Positions 22,148 to 35,859 of a DNA stretch of 64,000 nt are shown here, piece by piece (positions within the stretch are counted from its first letter, which is position 1; each line of letters starts with the position of its first letter). This stretch comes from Diprion similis (lineage: Eukaryota; Arthropoda; Insecta; Hymenoptera; Diprionidae), in the NCBI RefSeq assembly GCF_021155765.1, contig NC_060114.1, forward strand, positions 17,900,501-17,964,500, in the 5' to 3' direction. Under the pieces are notes generated by a model. It was not told the origin of the DNA. It was given only the letters and a program-made list of their open reading frames with translations, and ran no database searches. Made by a program: the position numbers and the translations under genes.

Positions 22148-25100
22148 ATGTTCGTATCTCTGATTCTCTTCCTTACCCTATCGCCACTCCTTGTTTTCTC
22201 CTACAACGTAGACACGAGTCACCCCATCGTCTACGAACATCCGGAATCTGGAGGAAATGAATATTTCGGATACACCGTCGCTCTCCGATCGAACCAACAT
22301 CCTGCTGCCTCGGCCAGGTAAAAATGCCACGTTACGGTACATGCAATCACTATCAGTGTGCCGGATGGCATCGGTGGATAAATCCCTTAGCGATCCGTGT
22401 ACGTTTGACTTTATTACCGATTTCTCTTTTAACAGCAGCATCTTCATTGGTGCCCCGAAGTACGGGGAAGGTGAGGGTGCCTTGTACCGGTGCACCGTAA
22501 ATGAGAACGAAACACCCAGCAACTCCTGTCGAATACTGGAGGTCGACAAAGCCTCCACTTTGAAAAAAATCACGTTACAGTATGTTAAATCGGTAAAAAT
22601 CGAACGTACCGGGACCATCGGATGGCTTGGAGCCAGTCTCGCGACTCAAGAGTTCTCCGATCTTACGGTAATTAAATGCAGTGATGATGTGACTAAAACT
22701 ACTAATTGCAGTTACTGGCCGAAATTTCAAGATTCACCGGAGAAAATACACTTTCTTTGCGAATATTGTTTTTGTGTATACTTAATAGGCTCGCAGATCG
22801 GATGTCTCGGATCGGAATCAATATCATCGTCGTTGTAATTTTTAGGTTTGCGCTCCACTTACCTTATTCAAATATGATGGAACTGGCGACAGCTATGAAA
22901 AGGAAACAAAGACGTTGGCGTACGATATGCATGGGATTTGCTACAACCTGCCTGGAGCCATCAACGATACCCTTTACCGTGACAACTCCATTACGTTTCC
23001 TTTAAGTGAGTAATATGACTGCCGTGATTAGTCAGATAAACCCAATAACAGCTGCAATTGTTGCGTTACATGTTTCTACTGTTGTTACGCTTATAAAGAT
23101 TCTTCCGTTGCGGTTACATTATTGCGGTATCAGACATACTCGAACATTCGCATATGCCTATGTATATGTCATTATCGCTGGTATGATTATCCCGCAGTTA
23201 TATTGTGATAAATTTTCAGGTTACTTGTTGCGAGACGACCCTACTCTGCACGGATTCTCCATCCACTATGCAGCAAAAAAGGTTCATGTTATGTTATACG
23301 TATATAATTATACTCGGGTTAGATATACGTCCCTCGAGTTTTTAAATTGGTGCATAGGAACCCAGATGTGTAACATGATCCTCCTGATTGCAGGACCCGA
23401 AGACGGTTGAGCTGATTATCGGAAAACCTACCGTGAATGAGGTGGAAATTCATCACAAAAATAAGACGGAGACTAGAGGCTATCGTCTCAAGGATAATAC
23501 TGATCATGTAGTACAAAATGTCATGGCAGGTGCCAACCTTGGTAATCATAGCCACGGATCTCGTAAAGTTTTCATTATATTTTATTCCCATGGAATTAAA
23601 TCAATCACTAACCCTCCATGTGTAGACCGGGTCTTTAAAAACAGTCTAAATTTCAAACATATTTTCCTCTTTCAAATTCACTTGTTATTGACAACGGTTT
23701 TGAACTTTTGACTTTGGCAACTTCTGGGCCATATAGGAGACAGTTCGAGAAATAATCCTTTTTTCAAGATTTTTTGAAACCCTAAAACACTTTCTCTCGA
23801 AAAATATAGTGTGCATACAGAAGGTTAATAATATTCCCAGGCTACTCGGTCACCTCGGGATACTTTTTCCGTCCTCAAGAGTTGGTCTTTGCCGCTGGAA
23901 CGCCGGCGTGGAATCTAACGGGCCAAGTGCGTTTTGATTTACTAAAATTACATCATTCTAGTGAACGGAGAGTCGAAGTGAAATAAATGTAATTCGTTGT
24001 CAGTATAATACAATACAATTTGATGCATGTCCGTCCCTTCGCTCAAAGGTCGTAGTTTACTTGCCGGGTACTGTGTGGGAAACAAAAATCGACGGTTCCG
24101 TGCTTGGCGAGTACTTTGGCGCGAGTTTGGCGACGGGGGACTTTGACAACGACGGTCTGGACGACATTGCCGTAGGCGCACCGCACTGGGGTGAAGTAGA
24201 CTACGGTCGAGTCTACACATTTTACGGGAACAATAAGGTAGGCATACAATTGACCCTCTTTCGATTTCATATTCAGCATCGTCAATATCTTCTCCGACTT
24301 GGACTCCATTTTGCGTGGACACCTACCTTTCCGTATCATTCACCTTACAATAGCGTCCTATCTGTAGTTATTTTCGCAATCAGTATTTGCTATAAGCTTT
24401 CAGCACTTGTGCTTTGCTGCCTCGAATGTTCGTATCGTCAATCGAATAGTTTGTCAAATTTCATATTTTCTTGCGTACATCGCAGGGCGTTTTCAGGGAA
24501 GGTCTGATGCTCCAGGGTACATCAGAATACGGACAGTTCGGTTACACCTTGGCCGCCAGTGATCTGGACGGCGACGGTTACGCAGGTGAATATCTTGCGA
24601 ATGCTGAAAGTTCCTTTTTTCTTCGAAGCAGGGACCCGCTAAACTATTCAGAAAATACGATTCAATTCACCATCCCCCACAGATTTGGTGGTGGGCGCTC
24701 CGTGGGAGGCGTCCGGTGCCGTCTACGTCTTTTACGGCCAGCGTGAGTTCGGCACCAAAGAAGGATGTACCCCGATAAAACAACGAATCTCGCCCTCGGA
24801 GTTTAAGAGCTCTGTAACCATCCAGCGTTTTGGATTCTCGCTCGCGCTTCCTGTCGACGTCGATAACAATGGGTAAAGTTTTCAATTGCCTCACCTTGTA
24901 TGAATTTTTACAACAAAGCCGTGGATTGCACGTGCTGTCATATATTCGTTATCTTTCTCTGACCCAACGTTAATCGAATTCGCCCCCAGATATCCCGATT
25001 TGGCAGTTGGTGCGTACAAATCTGGACACGCGATTCTATTGCGGAGTAAACCTGTCGTAAAGCTGACGCCTCGACTTGTCTCCTACTCACCTATATTGGA

Positions 25101-28100
25101 CAGATCCGCTCGTAGTTTTGTCATCGGCGTCTGTGCCGAGTATCATGGAAAGGGAGCACCCGAATCTCTAGGTAATCGATGACAATGATTCGCCGTTTGA
25201 TGTTCACATATCGTGTCACATTATACGTCTGTCCAGTGCTCAGTGTCGAGATCGCAGTGGATGAAGAATATACGCGCATTGAAAATGACGAATCTATGAA
25301 GTCTTTTACAACCCCGTTCTCGCCAAATGAAATATCAACATGCGTCAACAAAACGCTTTATCTCGTGGTACGGTATAGAGAATAGACTAATTACCTTATG
25401 TACATGCGCCTGAATGCCAATATTTGAAAAAATGTCATAGTACGGTTTCGCCGATTTTTGCACATTGTTTGAGTGTGTTTAAAAATTATCCTTTTTTCAG
25501 AGGGAATTTGGAAATTTTTTCGAACCAATCGTCATTCGTGGAAGGTTCAGCGTCAGCAAAGAAAGTAATATCGCTATGGATTTATTGCCTCAGACGATTC
25601 AAATTTATTCACATTTGCATGCATTCAATATTACGAAGTTTGGGTCTAACTTCAGGTGAACAATTATTAATTACGAAGTGTGGGTGTAATTACAGGCAGA
25701 CAAGGGGATAAATTCTGCTCACATTGCCCCGTTCTGAACAAGGGCCATTTGCTGGAGGAAGCGGAATTATTTGTACCTTTCAATAGCGGATGTAAAGATG
25801 GCAAAGTGTGCAACTCAAATTTATCAATCAGCTGGATAGCTACAGGTGTCAGGTGAATGATTGCGTTTTAAATGTCTGAATTCCTGAATTTCCTACCCGA
25901 TTGCTTCACGTAAGAATTAATTTGTCAAAATGCTTCGGAGCGTGGATAACAAATGGAATTATAAATTATTGCAGCAACGATGATCAATGGGTTATAGGAT
26001 CGGGAGACGTAAATATTGATATCCGAGTATCGAACAACGGAGAGTCGGCGTTTCGAACGCAGATCACGATCGAAATGCCACCAGGAGTCCGTCTTCGAAA
26101 AGCGATACCGTCCTGCGTGGAGACTAAAGAGGGAAATTCCGTAGTTCTGAAATGCAACATCAGCAACCCTCTCTTCAAAGGGGAATCAGTAAGTCAAGTT
26201 AATAAACTATGCACGTTGAACGTATCACCTTTTCTTTGTCAATCAACAGTACGAATACACTCGCAATCGTGTTATAGTATGTAATTCGGACTGAATGTGA
26301 CTTGGAATGTTGCAGAAATTATTAGCCGTCGACCTCGACATGGGGGAAATCGCAAACTCGGCCGGAGGGACGACTTTGTGTTTTAACGCTACCACGAAAA
26401 CATGGAGCGTTGATCACGGGGAGAAGAAAAGTGTTTTCTGTTTGCGACTCGAAAATAGAGCTCACATAACGCTGACAGGGTAAGAGAACACCACGTGCCT
26501 CAGCGTGTGTCGCTATACGACATGAATTATCATAATGTATGATAAGTTTTGCATCCGTATTCGAATTCTAGAATTATTCAAAAAAAAGTCCCATGTGAAT
26601 GCTCGATCAACTAATTCGTTGGCGCGTCTATTGCAGGGTGGAAAACGAAGAAAACTACGAATACGGAAAGACAGGGAATAATACGAAGCTGTCTATTCGG
26701 CACACTTACCAACTTACCAAAAAGGGACCATCGTCACTGGTGAAAGTACACTTTGCGGTCGACGTGCCTGTCGCCATTACCGAAAAAAACGTGTCCATTG
26801 TTCACATTTACCCTCCAGAGGTAAATTTTGTAATTTATAAGATAGGTTGTGTCACTGAAAATTTTTGTCAATTGACTGCAGAAACCAGGTGAACTGCGTA
26901 TTAAAGTAACGAATGATTAATCACTGTTTTTGAAAAATCGAGCGTAAACCGTAAACAGTAACAGATGTCCAGTTTCAAATATTTTCTGCGCTGTTCAAAC
27001 AGCTGGATAGTTCTGGAAACATGCACAAGTGCTCGATCGTCGACACTGAAAAATACAGGGATACAATTTTGCCGCAAATGAAGAGTCGCGGAACTCCTGA
27101 GCAGAACGTTGAGAAAAAGGAGGAAGAGCAGGAAGTTGGTGCGAAAAATAAGAAAAAACACTCGTGGGAGGAGAAAAATATCACGCGTCAGGAGGAAAAG
27201 ACGAGCATTGACGGTCAAGGCACCGATCGAACAATTTATGTCAATTGTTCAACGGTGGGCATAAGATGTCGCACAGTAACGTGTGATGTTAACATATCAA
27301 AAACGTCTGAATACGTAGAATATTTCAATCTGGATATGATATTTGACCTACAGCCGTTACTTACATGTAAGATATTGCCATACAATATTGAAAGATATTT
27401 GTTTTTCTGCGACTGGATTTCCTTTCTCCATCAATATTACTTTTAGATTCTTACATTTTTCAGCCGACGGGAATTCTATTATCGTAAACTTTGGCACCGA
27501 AGCGCGAGCAGACAGAGACACGATGAATGGTTCGCGGTGAGTTGTCCGGCTTTTGTGTGCATCTATTATTCAATGCCTTGTTTACCAGTTCAATCTCAAA
27601 TTGCCCATTGTTTTTTCTTGCAACACAACAGCTTCGTAGAGGCTAAATCATCCACGATGCTCTACAAGTCGCCGGAGACTCAGAAATTGGCAGGCTCGAT
27701 TTTGCCAGTTTCGCTATGCCTTGGTCTTTTATCGTTGGTCATTCTGGTCGTCGTGTTATGGAAAGTAAGTGGTTTAGGGTATAGCGTGGCCAGTTGTAGT
27801 CATTCGAAAAAAATTTTCATCGTCACTCATGACCTGATACTTGAGATGAAGAAATTAAAACTTCTGGTTTCGTTAGCTCTGATTATTTAAATAAGCTAAC
27901 TCAAAGACGTGAAGCTGATGATGATTGGCATAGATTCGTACCCATTTTACGAATATGATTTGAAGTTCTCCAACTCTCAAACCCAAATCGTACTCTGAAT
28001 AGTTTCCTTTTTTGCAATTTTCCTTGTAAAGAAATTTTCATCACCAGTATCTGCATTTGATTGAATTCGTATCAAATACGCCTCACATAAAATAATTAAC

Positions 28101-28424
28101 TAATATCAACTGCAATAAAAAATATTTCAGGTTGGTTTCTTCAAAAGACCAGCAAAGGCGATGATCAGGAGTCCACAAAAGATGGTAAGCGACTATATTT
28201 TTCCTCAGAACGACTTTCTTTGACTTTTCTCCTCATCGTACGCTTCATCTTTCTCTTTTAATAGTCTGTGCATCAATTTTAACCGCGGCAATGTATTTTA
28301 CCTGAATATTTCACACATTTGGTTGTCATTAATAATGCATTATTCATTATTTATCTGATTGAAATTATAGGTATTGAACCTGAAGGCAGACGACAAATAC
28401 AGCGAACTTGATCTTCACAAATAA
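22148..28424 (+). CDS. Integrin alpha chain, insect alphaPS3-like, tandem copy 2
   Basis: Exons: 22148-22317, 22439-22667, 22846-23005, 23220-23281, 23394-23541, 23841-23926, 24049-24237, 24486-24585, 24683-24872, 24990-25171, 25237-25367, 25501-25564, 25696-25852, 25975-26188, 26316-26479, 26637-26820, 27003-27366, 27464-27536, 27632-27764, 28131-28184, 28371-28424. All 21 close in frame to give 1035 residues. Layout and intron phases equal those of copy 1: signal peptide, seven-repeat propeller, three DxDxDG calcium loops, thigh/calf region, charged linker, one membrane helix, then the canonical GFFKR. Exons 2, 3 and 5 (outer propeller blades) differ strongly from copy 1, while exons 6-10 are almost identical. 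Exon 2 has a tandem acceptor (AACAGCAG, 22431-22438) that could add one Ser. Both paralogues look functional. Confidence 0.92.
23606..23823. other. Insertion in intron 5 of integrin copy 2
   Basis: Intron 5 is 299 bp here and 87 bp in copy 1. The extra part lies between GGAATTAAATCAATCA and the start of the nearly identical block. No inverted ends were recognised, so its nature is unknown. Confidence 0.55.
23826..25173. repeat. Nearly identical block shared with 13143-14490 (copy 2 side)
   Basis: The offset to copy 1 is a constant 10683 bases from exon 6 to exon 10, so there are no net indels in about 1.35 kb of exon and intron. Outside the block the offset changes. Confidence 0.85.
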
Positions 28425-28751
28425 TCGAATAAAATCTGTCGAGATATCTATGTAAAGACGAGTACTATAAAAATAATAGTTACGCACTCGCCGTTTTAGA
28501 ATGCGAAGTGAATGCCATTAGCTATAATTGTAACAACTAACAATAAGTTGATACGTGTTTCGTACACTTTTCCGCCGATCCATCATAAACGCCAACTACA
28601 TCTTTAAACTGAGACGTCATCAGTTTTTACATAGATATTCTATATAAATATGGAGTCCTAGGGAAATTAAGTAGGAGAATAATAAGAAAAAATTTTACTA
28701 TCATCATTTTTATTATTTTCATTCATTTTTTTCCTCATGTCTTAATGAAAT

Positions 28752-28757
28752 AATAAA
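28752..28757 (+). terminator. Polyadenylation signal AATAAA of integrin copy 2
   Basis: AATAAA lies about 330 bases after the stop codon, in the stretch equivalent to the ATTAAA after copy 1. Confidence 0.5.
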
Positions 28758-31700
28758 TATATTACAGAAAAACAATATTTCCGTATATGTACTAATATTC
28801 TATGTATTTTACTATTTTTTTTCTTTACTTTCATGTTAGGTAGATAAGAGATTCATGAAAATATATGTTATGCGATTAAAGTGGGCGTGAAAATTTTCCA
28901 ACTAATAAATATTATGTCCGTAAACTTGTCGATCGAAAAGGCATAGAATACCTAGAAAAAAAAACAAAAAAAAAAAAATAATACGGAGCTTTTCGTATCT
29001 CATATGTCCTGGATTTCGAGAAGTCCATTGTGACAGTTGAAAAATAAAAGAAACTTGATGAAAAAATTGCAAAAATAACCCCCTTCTACATGAGCATATT
29101 ATTATTTTTTGAGAACTTCGTTACTTTACATACAACAGTATTATGTAACGTGACATGTACAGGATATCGAAAATCAATCTTTACACACGTGGATAATAAT
29201 ATTTGTATACACATCATTAGATAAACACTAAATATATAAAACAGTGTGCGTTCAAAGTACGCGCAAAAATTAAACATACATCTCATTGAAATTATATTAA
29301 TTTTTCAATACACGAGATATGTTGAATAATTGGGCGTATAACAAGTATTCATTACGCATCCAGCAATGTGTCGAGAATATAATTATTGCAAATGATTATT
29401 TAACGAATAATGACTTAAAAATAACTAAAAATACATACAAGTGATAAAGAAAAATGGTCATTTTCTTCTCGTCGTTAATAATAATAATCCCGTTTTAATT
29501 TTCTTACTAGTATTTTACGTATTATTGCAGACTTACGAAATATTGAAACGATTTTGGGTAAATTTTTCCCGCACCTTGCCAAAGAATAAAAGGTTACGGA
29601 TAGAAGGCATTGATGACATTATTCCGAATATGAAAAAATGTACACTTGTTTCCTGTGTTTCAAAATCGAAATATGGTGTACATAATAAGCATGAAATACC
29701 TAATTTTATTAAAAATCTCAACTACTTTGTAATTCAATGTTGATATGGGTTTTGACGTTATTGATTTCCTCATCGATTACACTGATTTGCAATAACAAAC
29801 AATAAATCATACAGAAAACCATTACCTTTAAAAAAAAGAAAAACGCCATATAATTTGTTCCTGCTTTTAATTATCGAGGCAGGTGATGCGAAACTCAGTA
29901 GGTAAGCACTACTCTTGTAGTATGGTTTTTTTTAGCAACTTTTTTTTTAAATTTAAGTATGTAGGCACAAGTGTCGTTTTCTTCTTCTGGTTCTTTAAGT
30001 AAATTTTTTTAATTTATTCATTTTTGTAATTAGAGTTTCTCTTCACCTGTCACTGGAGATTTTGAGGCATCGTTATCGTTAATTTGAGGAAATGCTTTCC
30101 TCTTCCTTGGTAGTGTAACAGTCTTGAAGTACGAGACGCTACAGATGTGATGTTCATATGGTTTTCAAGTCCTTGTGAGTTCAGAATTGAAATTTCGAAA
30201 CTCTGAACAGGGTCTCTGCACATTATCGATGAATTGCCTGACTGCCTTCAAGTCTCATTGTCAGCTTCAGTCAGTCAAACGAAGATGTGCCAAGCATATC
30301 CTGGTGGTTTCCCGTCTCCAGAGACGGAAAGAGAGTTGAAGTTTTTATCTTTGAGTTGACTGTTAATTTTATCCAATGTAATTTTCACTGCCACTGATTT
30401 TTATTGGTTTTATTGTTACATCATCTCTGTGCTTTCTTTGATTCGAAGTATATTGTTTTAGAAAAAAAAAAAATAAATTAACAAAAAGAAATGATGAAGT
30501 AATTTTTGTTTTTTCCGATGAATTTTCGATATTTTCATACAGTTTTTTTTTTTTTTTTTTTTTTTTTTTTCACCCATCATCAGGAAGTTATAGAGAAAAG
30601 AAATTATCTCAGTTATTCGCTACGCTTGACTGTTGTCATGAATTCTTTTTTCCTTCCCAATCATCGTCAAATTTTTCTGTCTGTACAAGGAAATGTATAG
30701 ATATTTCATGCTTACCATACATCATAATCCAACTGTACACGCATTATCGCTTTAATCTAATTCCATGATTATTCTACCTATGAATTTCCATTAATCTTTG
30801 TCTTGCTTAATTTCAGACATTCAATCATTTCTGGCGTCTCTTTTTCACGGATTTAAGGTACCATTGAGTTCCCCATGCAGGATAAGTGAATACTTACATA
30901 TTTTATGAATAGTATATTTTGTATATATTTTATATTTTAAATCCGTGAAAGCAGATACTTATAATTGAACAGAATTAGTGTGAAATTCATTTATATTTAC
31001 CCAATTAGTCGGCGAATTTGTTACCACTGAAGTGTGCTGATACTTTGCCATTATTTCTCCAAGAGACCAGAAAAACTATAGTCACACTAGTTAAAAACCC
31101 TAGTGGGATATAGTAGAGAACAAACCATCAACACAAGAAAAATTGTAGCTTCTATCTTACTCCATTGTGTCTTTGATTCGTATTCCATAGAAGCCTACAG
31201 TTTTTCAAGGTTTTTTAACCAAAGTATAATCTACACACATTTGCCATAGAATTTTTTTTTAATATAGTAGATTTTGACGAAATTCTATTTTAAATTTATA
31301 ACGTACACAAAGTGACACAAAAGATTTGCAACTATTCAAATGTTGTTCATTCGATGAATTTCAGATGACTTGAAGAAAAAAAGCTTCGGTATTTTTCAGG
31401 TGTCAATATTTTCGAGAGAAAAGACACGTATGGCTAACAAAATTTACGTGGTATTGAGGTAAAGATCTGCATGTTACACAGCTAATCTGAATTTCTTGAA
31501 ATTTCGGTAAACTGAACAGAATTTTTGCTCTTTTACTTCTTTGCTTATATATCTATATGTGTGTGTTGTGTATGCGTACATATGCATACTATGCAGACAC
31601 ACACACACACACGCACACACGCACGCACACACGCAACATATACATTTCCCTTATAATTCGTGATATATACAATGTAGCTATTCAATAGCAATTTCGCGAA

Positions 31701-32204
31701 AAATTGAAACTTTTATTTCTTATAGTTTTCCTACTTTGTCTTTTTTGTGTTTTTTTTTTGCAAAATATAATTAGTTTTCTTATAAATAATAGAAGATTAC
31801 GGCGCAACGTACAATCGTATTTTGATGAAGAAAAAAAAGCAAAATGAGAGAGAATTTAAGTGAGAAATATCTGTTTGGAAACCAACTCGATTCCATCGTA
31901 ACATTAATTTTCAACTTTCAAGTAAGCAGTGCAAATAAATAGTTTCCTCATCACGTTTATACGTTGCGCAACTCCTCGCGAAAAAAATTTCGAACAATTT
32001 CAAATTCAAAAGTTTTGAAATCGTCCCTGGTACTGCACGTTTGTTCGAAAAGGATAAACAACCAAGAGTAAAATCTCGATTGAAAACCTTTGGTGTGGCA
32101 GAGAGAATGTGTACCTAGTCAAATGCTGCTGGAGTCATAGACACAAGTGGGGCAAATTTGACAAAAATGGTAACGTGAAATACACTAGGGAGAAAAGCAA
32201 AGTT
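28758..32204. other. Intergenic region between two convergent genes
   Basis: AT-rich, with a run of 28 T at 30543-30570 and a CA/CG microsatellite at about 31597-31636. The plus-strand frame 29441-29743 is the longest and is not convincing. The right end must include the 3' UTR of NXF1. No gene, RNA gene or palindrome recognised. Confidence 0.5.
31597..31636. repeat. CA-rich microsatellite
   Basis: CACACA run with interspersed CG units, about 40 bp. Confidence 0.85.
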
Positions 32205-35200
32205 TCACGTTTTATTCGTTGAAAAAGCCTCCGGCGGTATTTGACCAAGTGTGTAAAATTCTTGAAACGCTGCCAAAGCGTTATTAAAGTCCCATTGAAC
32301 CTCCTCTAAGCATTTGAAACTCCATTCCAAGTTCATCTTTGTCTTCTCACTTAGAACTATTGTCATTTGTTGTTTTGCCTCGTCGCTAATTCCATCCTCA
32401 ACTAACATACCTGATGACAATGGTTCCGGTGTCGAGGAACTAGATAGCTGACTCTGTCGCACAGTGAATGCTTTTTTCTCCTGATCTTCAGTTGGCTGGC
32501 TTATGTGCAGTTGCTCATTGCGAATGCAGTACCCTCCACCCTCTGGGACGATGAGAAAGGTTCGATTGAAGTATCGGATAGAATTTTTCTTGCCATCTAG
32601 CTCCTTGAATAATCCGGTAACTGTTACCAGCATCATGGTTTCCTGTAAATTTAACGTAGATGGATAAACAAGTTTCAACAACATTTCAATAAGAAAAACA
32701 CGTAAGATGCACAAAACTTCGGTAAAATTCTATAATACATTAATTTTTTTCCGATTCAGCTTACCGTGGCTAAGCATAGATCCATTGTGAACCCGTCCAG
32801 GTCATGCTTCGTCTTAGGAATTTCTGATATGAAGGAGACGACGGGAAGTCTGCCTTGCTTTAATAGCTTCCGTTTTCTCTCCATGTCGTTAAGGCGGAAT
32901 AGATTTCTGTTCTCACATAAGTAGTTATCCGGTCTAGAAATCGATACAACAATGAATTCTTATTCTTCACGATCATGGAAAATGTAAACGGTAAAATACG
33001 AATTATAGCAGAGTTTTGCTCACTTTTTCTCATTGCTTCCATAAGAAGCAGTCATACTGAAGGAAGCCTGTTCATGATACGCCTCCAGCAGTGGCTGACG
33101 ATTATCGCTGTCGAATATCATGAAATACTGCTGCAGAAATTGGCCAGCAATTGCTTGCGCGTTTGTGTTACTGATGTACATTCTTTTCGTAGGTGGTAAA
33201 ATGGCTGCCTCGTCGGCGACGTCGAATAGAATAGGCGGTGGGAGTACAATTCCATCCTTTTCAAAGAACAAAGGCACGATGAAAACCTTAACTGACGAGG
33301 TTTCGGTGAAAAGTAGAATAGCAGCGATAATACTTACCAGTTTCAGAAGCCTCGGGAACCTCTTTCGCACGTCACTATCGCCGAGAAAGAAAAGCCAGAA
33401 GCCCGGAAGCTCGGAGTTAGTCGTAATCAGAGACAAAGAGACGTTTACAGTTATTAAAATTGGATTAGACAGGAGGTCAAGGGGGAAACAGAAATTGGGT
33501 ATTACGTAAGTATTTACGTCACGTTTCGTCAAACATAAGACGTTTGATGCAATTCCCAGGCTCACTATAACTTCCAAATCTATGTCAAGTCCCAACAATT
33601 TTCCAACGTTGTTTTCAGGCTACACAATAGACAGTTGTGTCTGAATTTCGGTGGAAAACTGATGAGCTTAAAAGAAATAGCTGTACCTGTGCTTCTGCTT
33701 TACAATACGTCGCTGCACTTCTGACAATCATTTTCAATGGTTCTCTGACAAGAGAGAACAGCATTATAGACTTGATTAGGACAAGATAAAGCAAATTGAA
33801 TCGGTTTACCTGAAATATGCAGCTTGACGATCTTTGTACTTTGCGCAAACGGGATTGCCAGCAAGTCTCAGTTCCTCCAGTTTTAGGTCCTTTATTACAT
33901 CCAAATGACTGACTTCTTGTATCTAAAATACAGCCGTGAAAATTTGACAGTTTTCTAAAGGTGATCTTTGGTTCGGGTAATTTGCCACTAACTCACCCGG
34001 TTCTCACCGATGTATAAAATTTTGAGTTTTGGTAACTTTTTGGTCAAAATATTTAGCCGCTCGATAACTGCCAGTTTGTTACCATCTAAGTTTAATGCTT
34101 CCAAGTTGGGTATGTGCTCGGCGACAATGTCGATCACTGCGGCCAACATCAGTGGCCTGAATAAGGCGCAAAAGTAGTCCGTCACTAGGTCTAAAATTGA
34201 AACAACATTAAAAGCAAGTGCCGATTTGAGATATTAATTAATAATAATCTCACAAAGTTTGTTGAACTACTGATCGAACTCACCAGGATCTTGATGAAAT
34301 TTGGAAAGATCTAGAGCGTTGGTTTCCTGCACGTATCTTTTGGCCATGGCAAGTTTCATTCTTTCTCTAAGCGTCTCATCAATTTCAACTTGGGGAAAAC
34401 CAGGTTTTACCCTTACTTGAATCTTGAATCCATCATTGGTAGTTATCTTACGATCGCAGTCGTACAATTTGTCAGCAGTTTTTGGGTCGTCAACGTAGAA
34501 CACTGCTTCATTTCGCAAGACTTTGTACTGGAAATAAAGGAAATTACGCCAATACAAAATATGGATCTTGAGTCACATTTGATATTCAAAAACAAAACTT
34601 ACCATTATCGGTACGAAGGTATCGGGTGATATATAACTGTTCAGGCTTTTCACTACAAAGTCTTTCTGGTACTTGTGTCCATACGGTATCTACAAAAAAA
34701 CGTTCAGATTCATATTTCGCTCTACTTTCAGACGCGGAAGCTGTCTTAATCATTTCGCAGAAACTCTCACCGTAACTTTGAACCAGTTGGAGTCGGCGAA
34801 CATTGGAGGCCGACGTTGGGGCCCCTGCCTTACGTCTCTCCGACCGCGTTGAGGAAATGGACTGATTCTACCCCAGGGCATCCTCCTACCAATTTTACCC
34901 CTGACCAAGACTTGCCTAGATCCATTGCTCGCCCCTACGGTCATTGAGATATCTTCGCCCAAGTAATTTTTTAACCCAGCTTCCAGGTTTCTTCCTCGAT
35001 CCGGTCCGTGTCTACCTTGTGATTTGAACGACACTCGAGGTCTTGCAGAGTCCGGACGAATTGTGCGATTGTCGTGATCTGTAGAAAATTACAATTGATC
35101 GAAGATCATAATACAAGACTGAAATATTTCGAATATGTGAATTTGCTTTAAATTTCGTATCAATACCACAATTGTTGATGAATTCTATAATATAAATGTA

Positions 35201-35339
35201 GCAGATTGCTTTAGGTGAGTTCTTTGAATTGAATTTTCTCCGCACAAATCCAGTTCTTCACATTCGCCAATTTGGGTCTAAGTAGCGTGTGCAGTAAAAA
35301 CATGGTTGTGCGTTGGCGTGTTTTACCTTTGTTCGTCAT
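32205..35339 (-). CDS. NXF1: Nuclear RNA export factor 1 (NXF1/TAP; small bristles)
   Basis: Minus-strand exons: 35339-35327, 35078-34771, 34689-34603, 34527-34284, 34190-33997, 33922-33810, 33374-33338, 33256-33024, 32933-32765, 32642-32205. All ten join in frame to give 611 residues (family about 620). In order: an Arg/Gly-rich N-terminus that binds RNA and adaptors; an RNP-type domain opening with NWFKVTIPYGHKY; leucine-rich repeats (LEALNLDGNKL, LKILYIGENR, LEELRLAGNPVC); an NTF2-like domain with PPPILFDV and FLQQYFMIFDSDNRQPLLEA, which binds NXT1/p15; and a C-terminal TAP-C/UBA-like domain with MNLEWSFKCLEEVQWDFNNA that binds FG nucleoporins. The protein exports bulk mRNA through nuclear pores. 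The first coding exon has only 13 bases (MTNK plus one base). Confidence 0.96.
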
Positions 35340-35859
35340 TCAGATAACCTACAATAGCGTTCACCGTGTCGTGCGAATATTTTGGCGAACGAGGGCGAAA
35401 GAAATACGTAGAGTTTGCATTACTCTCCCGAATAGTTAATCGGCTCATCGGGCGACGATGGTGTAAAGTGCAAACGCAATATTGCGTCGTACGAGTAGCT
35501 GCATCGTTGCTACTGTATTGAAGGGATTTTTAGGTTTGTCAATTCTCATTTTCTCTTACCGAAATAGTGTTTACTCTGCACGTTTTGCGTGGCGGGAATT
35601 CTTCCGTTCCATTGAACCTTGCTGGATTTCTTTGGCATTTTTAACGGAAAATCTTCACACGTTAACGGGAATCAGCAACGAAAATACAATACGCAGATTA
35701 TTCGGGTCCTTACAGGGCGGCCATTTGGTCTGCAGATGCGATGCGTTCGATTCAAGGAGCGATATGCGAGTTTCATGTATCGACCATCGATCGCTGCGAG
35801 GTATCGATCGATTCATTCGAAATTCAAATGTCGAACTTATTCAACGTGCAAGATCTTGT
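35340..35859. other. Upstream region of NXF1
   Basis: It must contain the NXF1 promoter on the minus strand. The plus-strand frame 35482-35961 runs into a palindromic element and has no protein character, so it is not called. Confidence 0.4.

Noticed and set aside
29441-29743. Plus-strand frame of 100 codons after integrin copy 2
   Set aside because: AT-rich codon use and no recognised family; it lies in the intergenic region between convergent genes.
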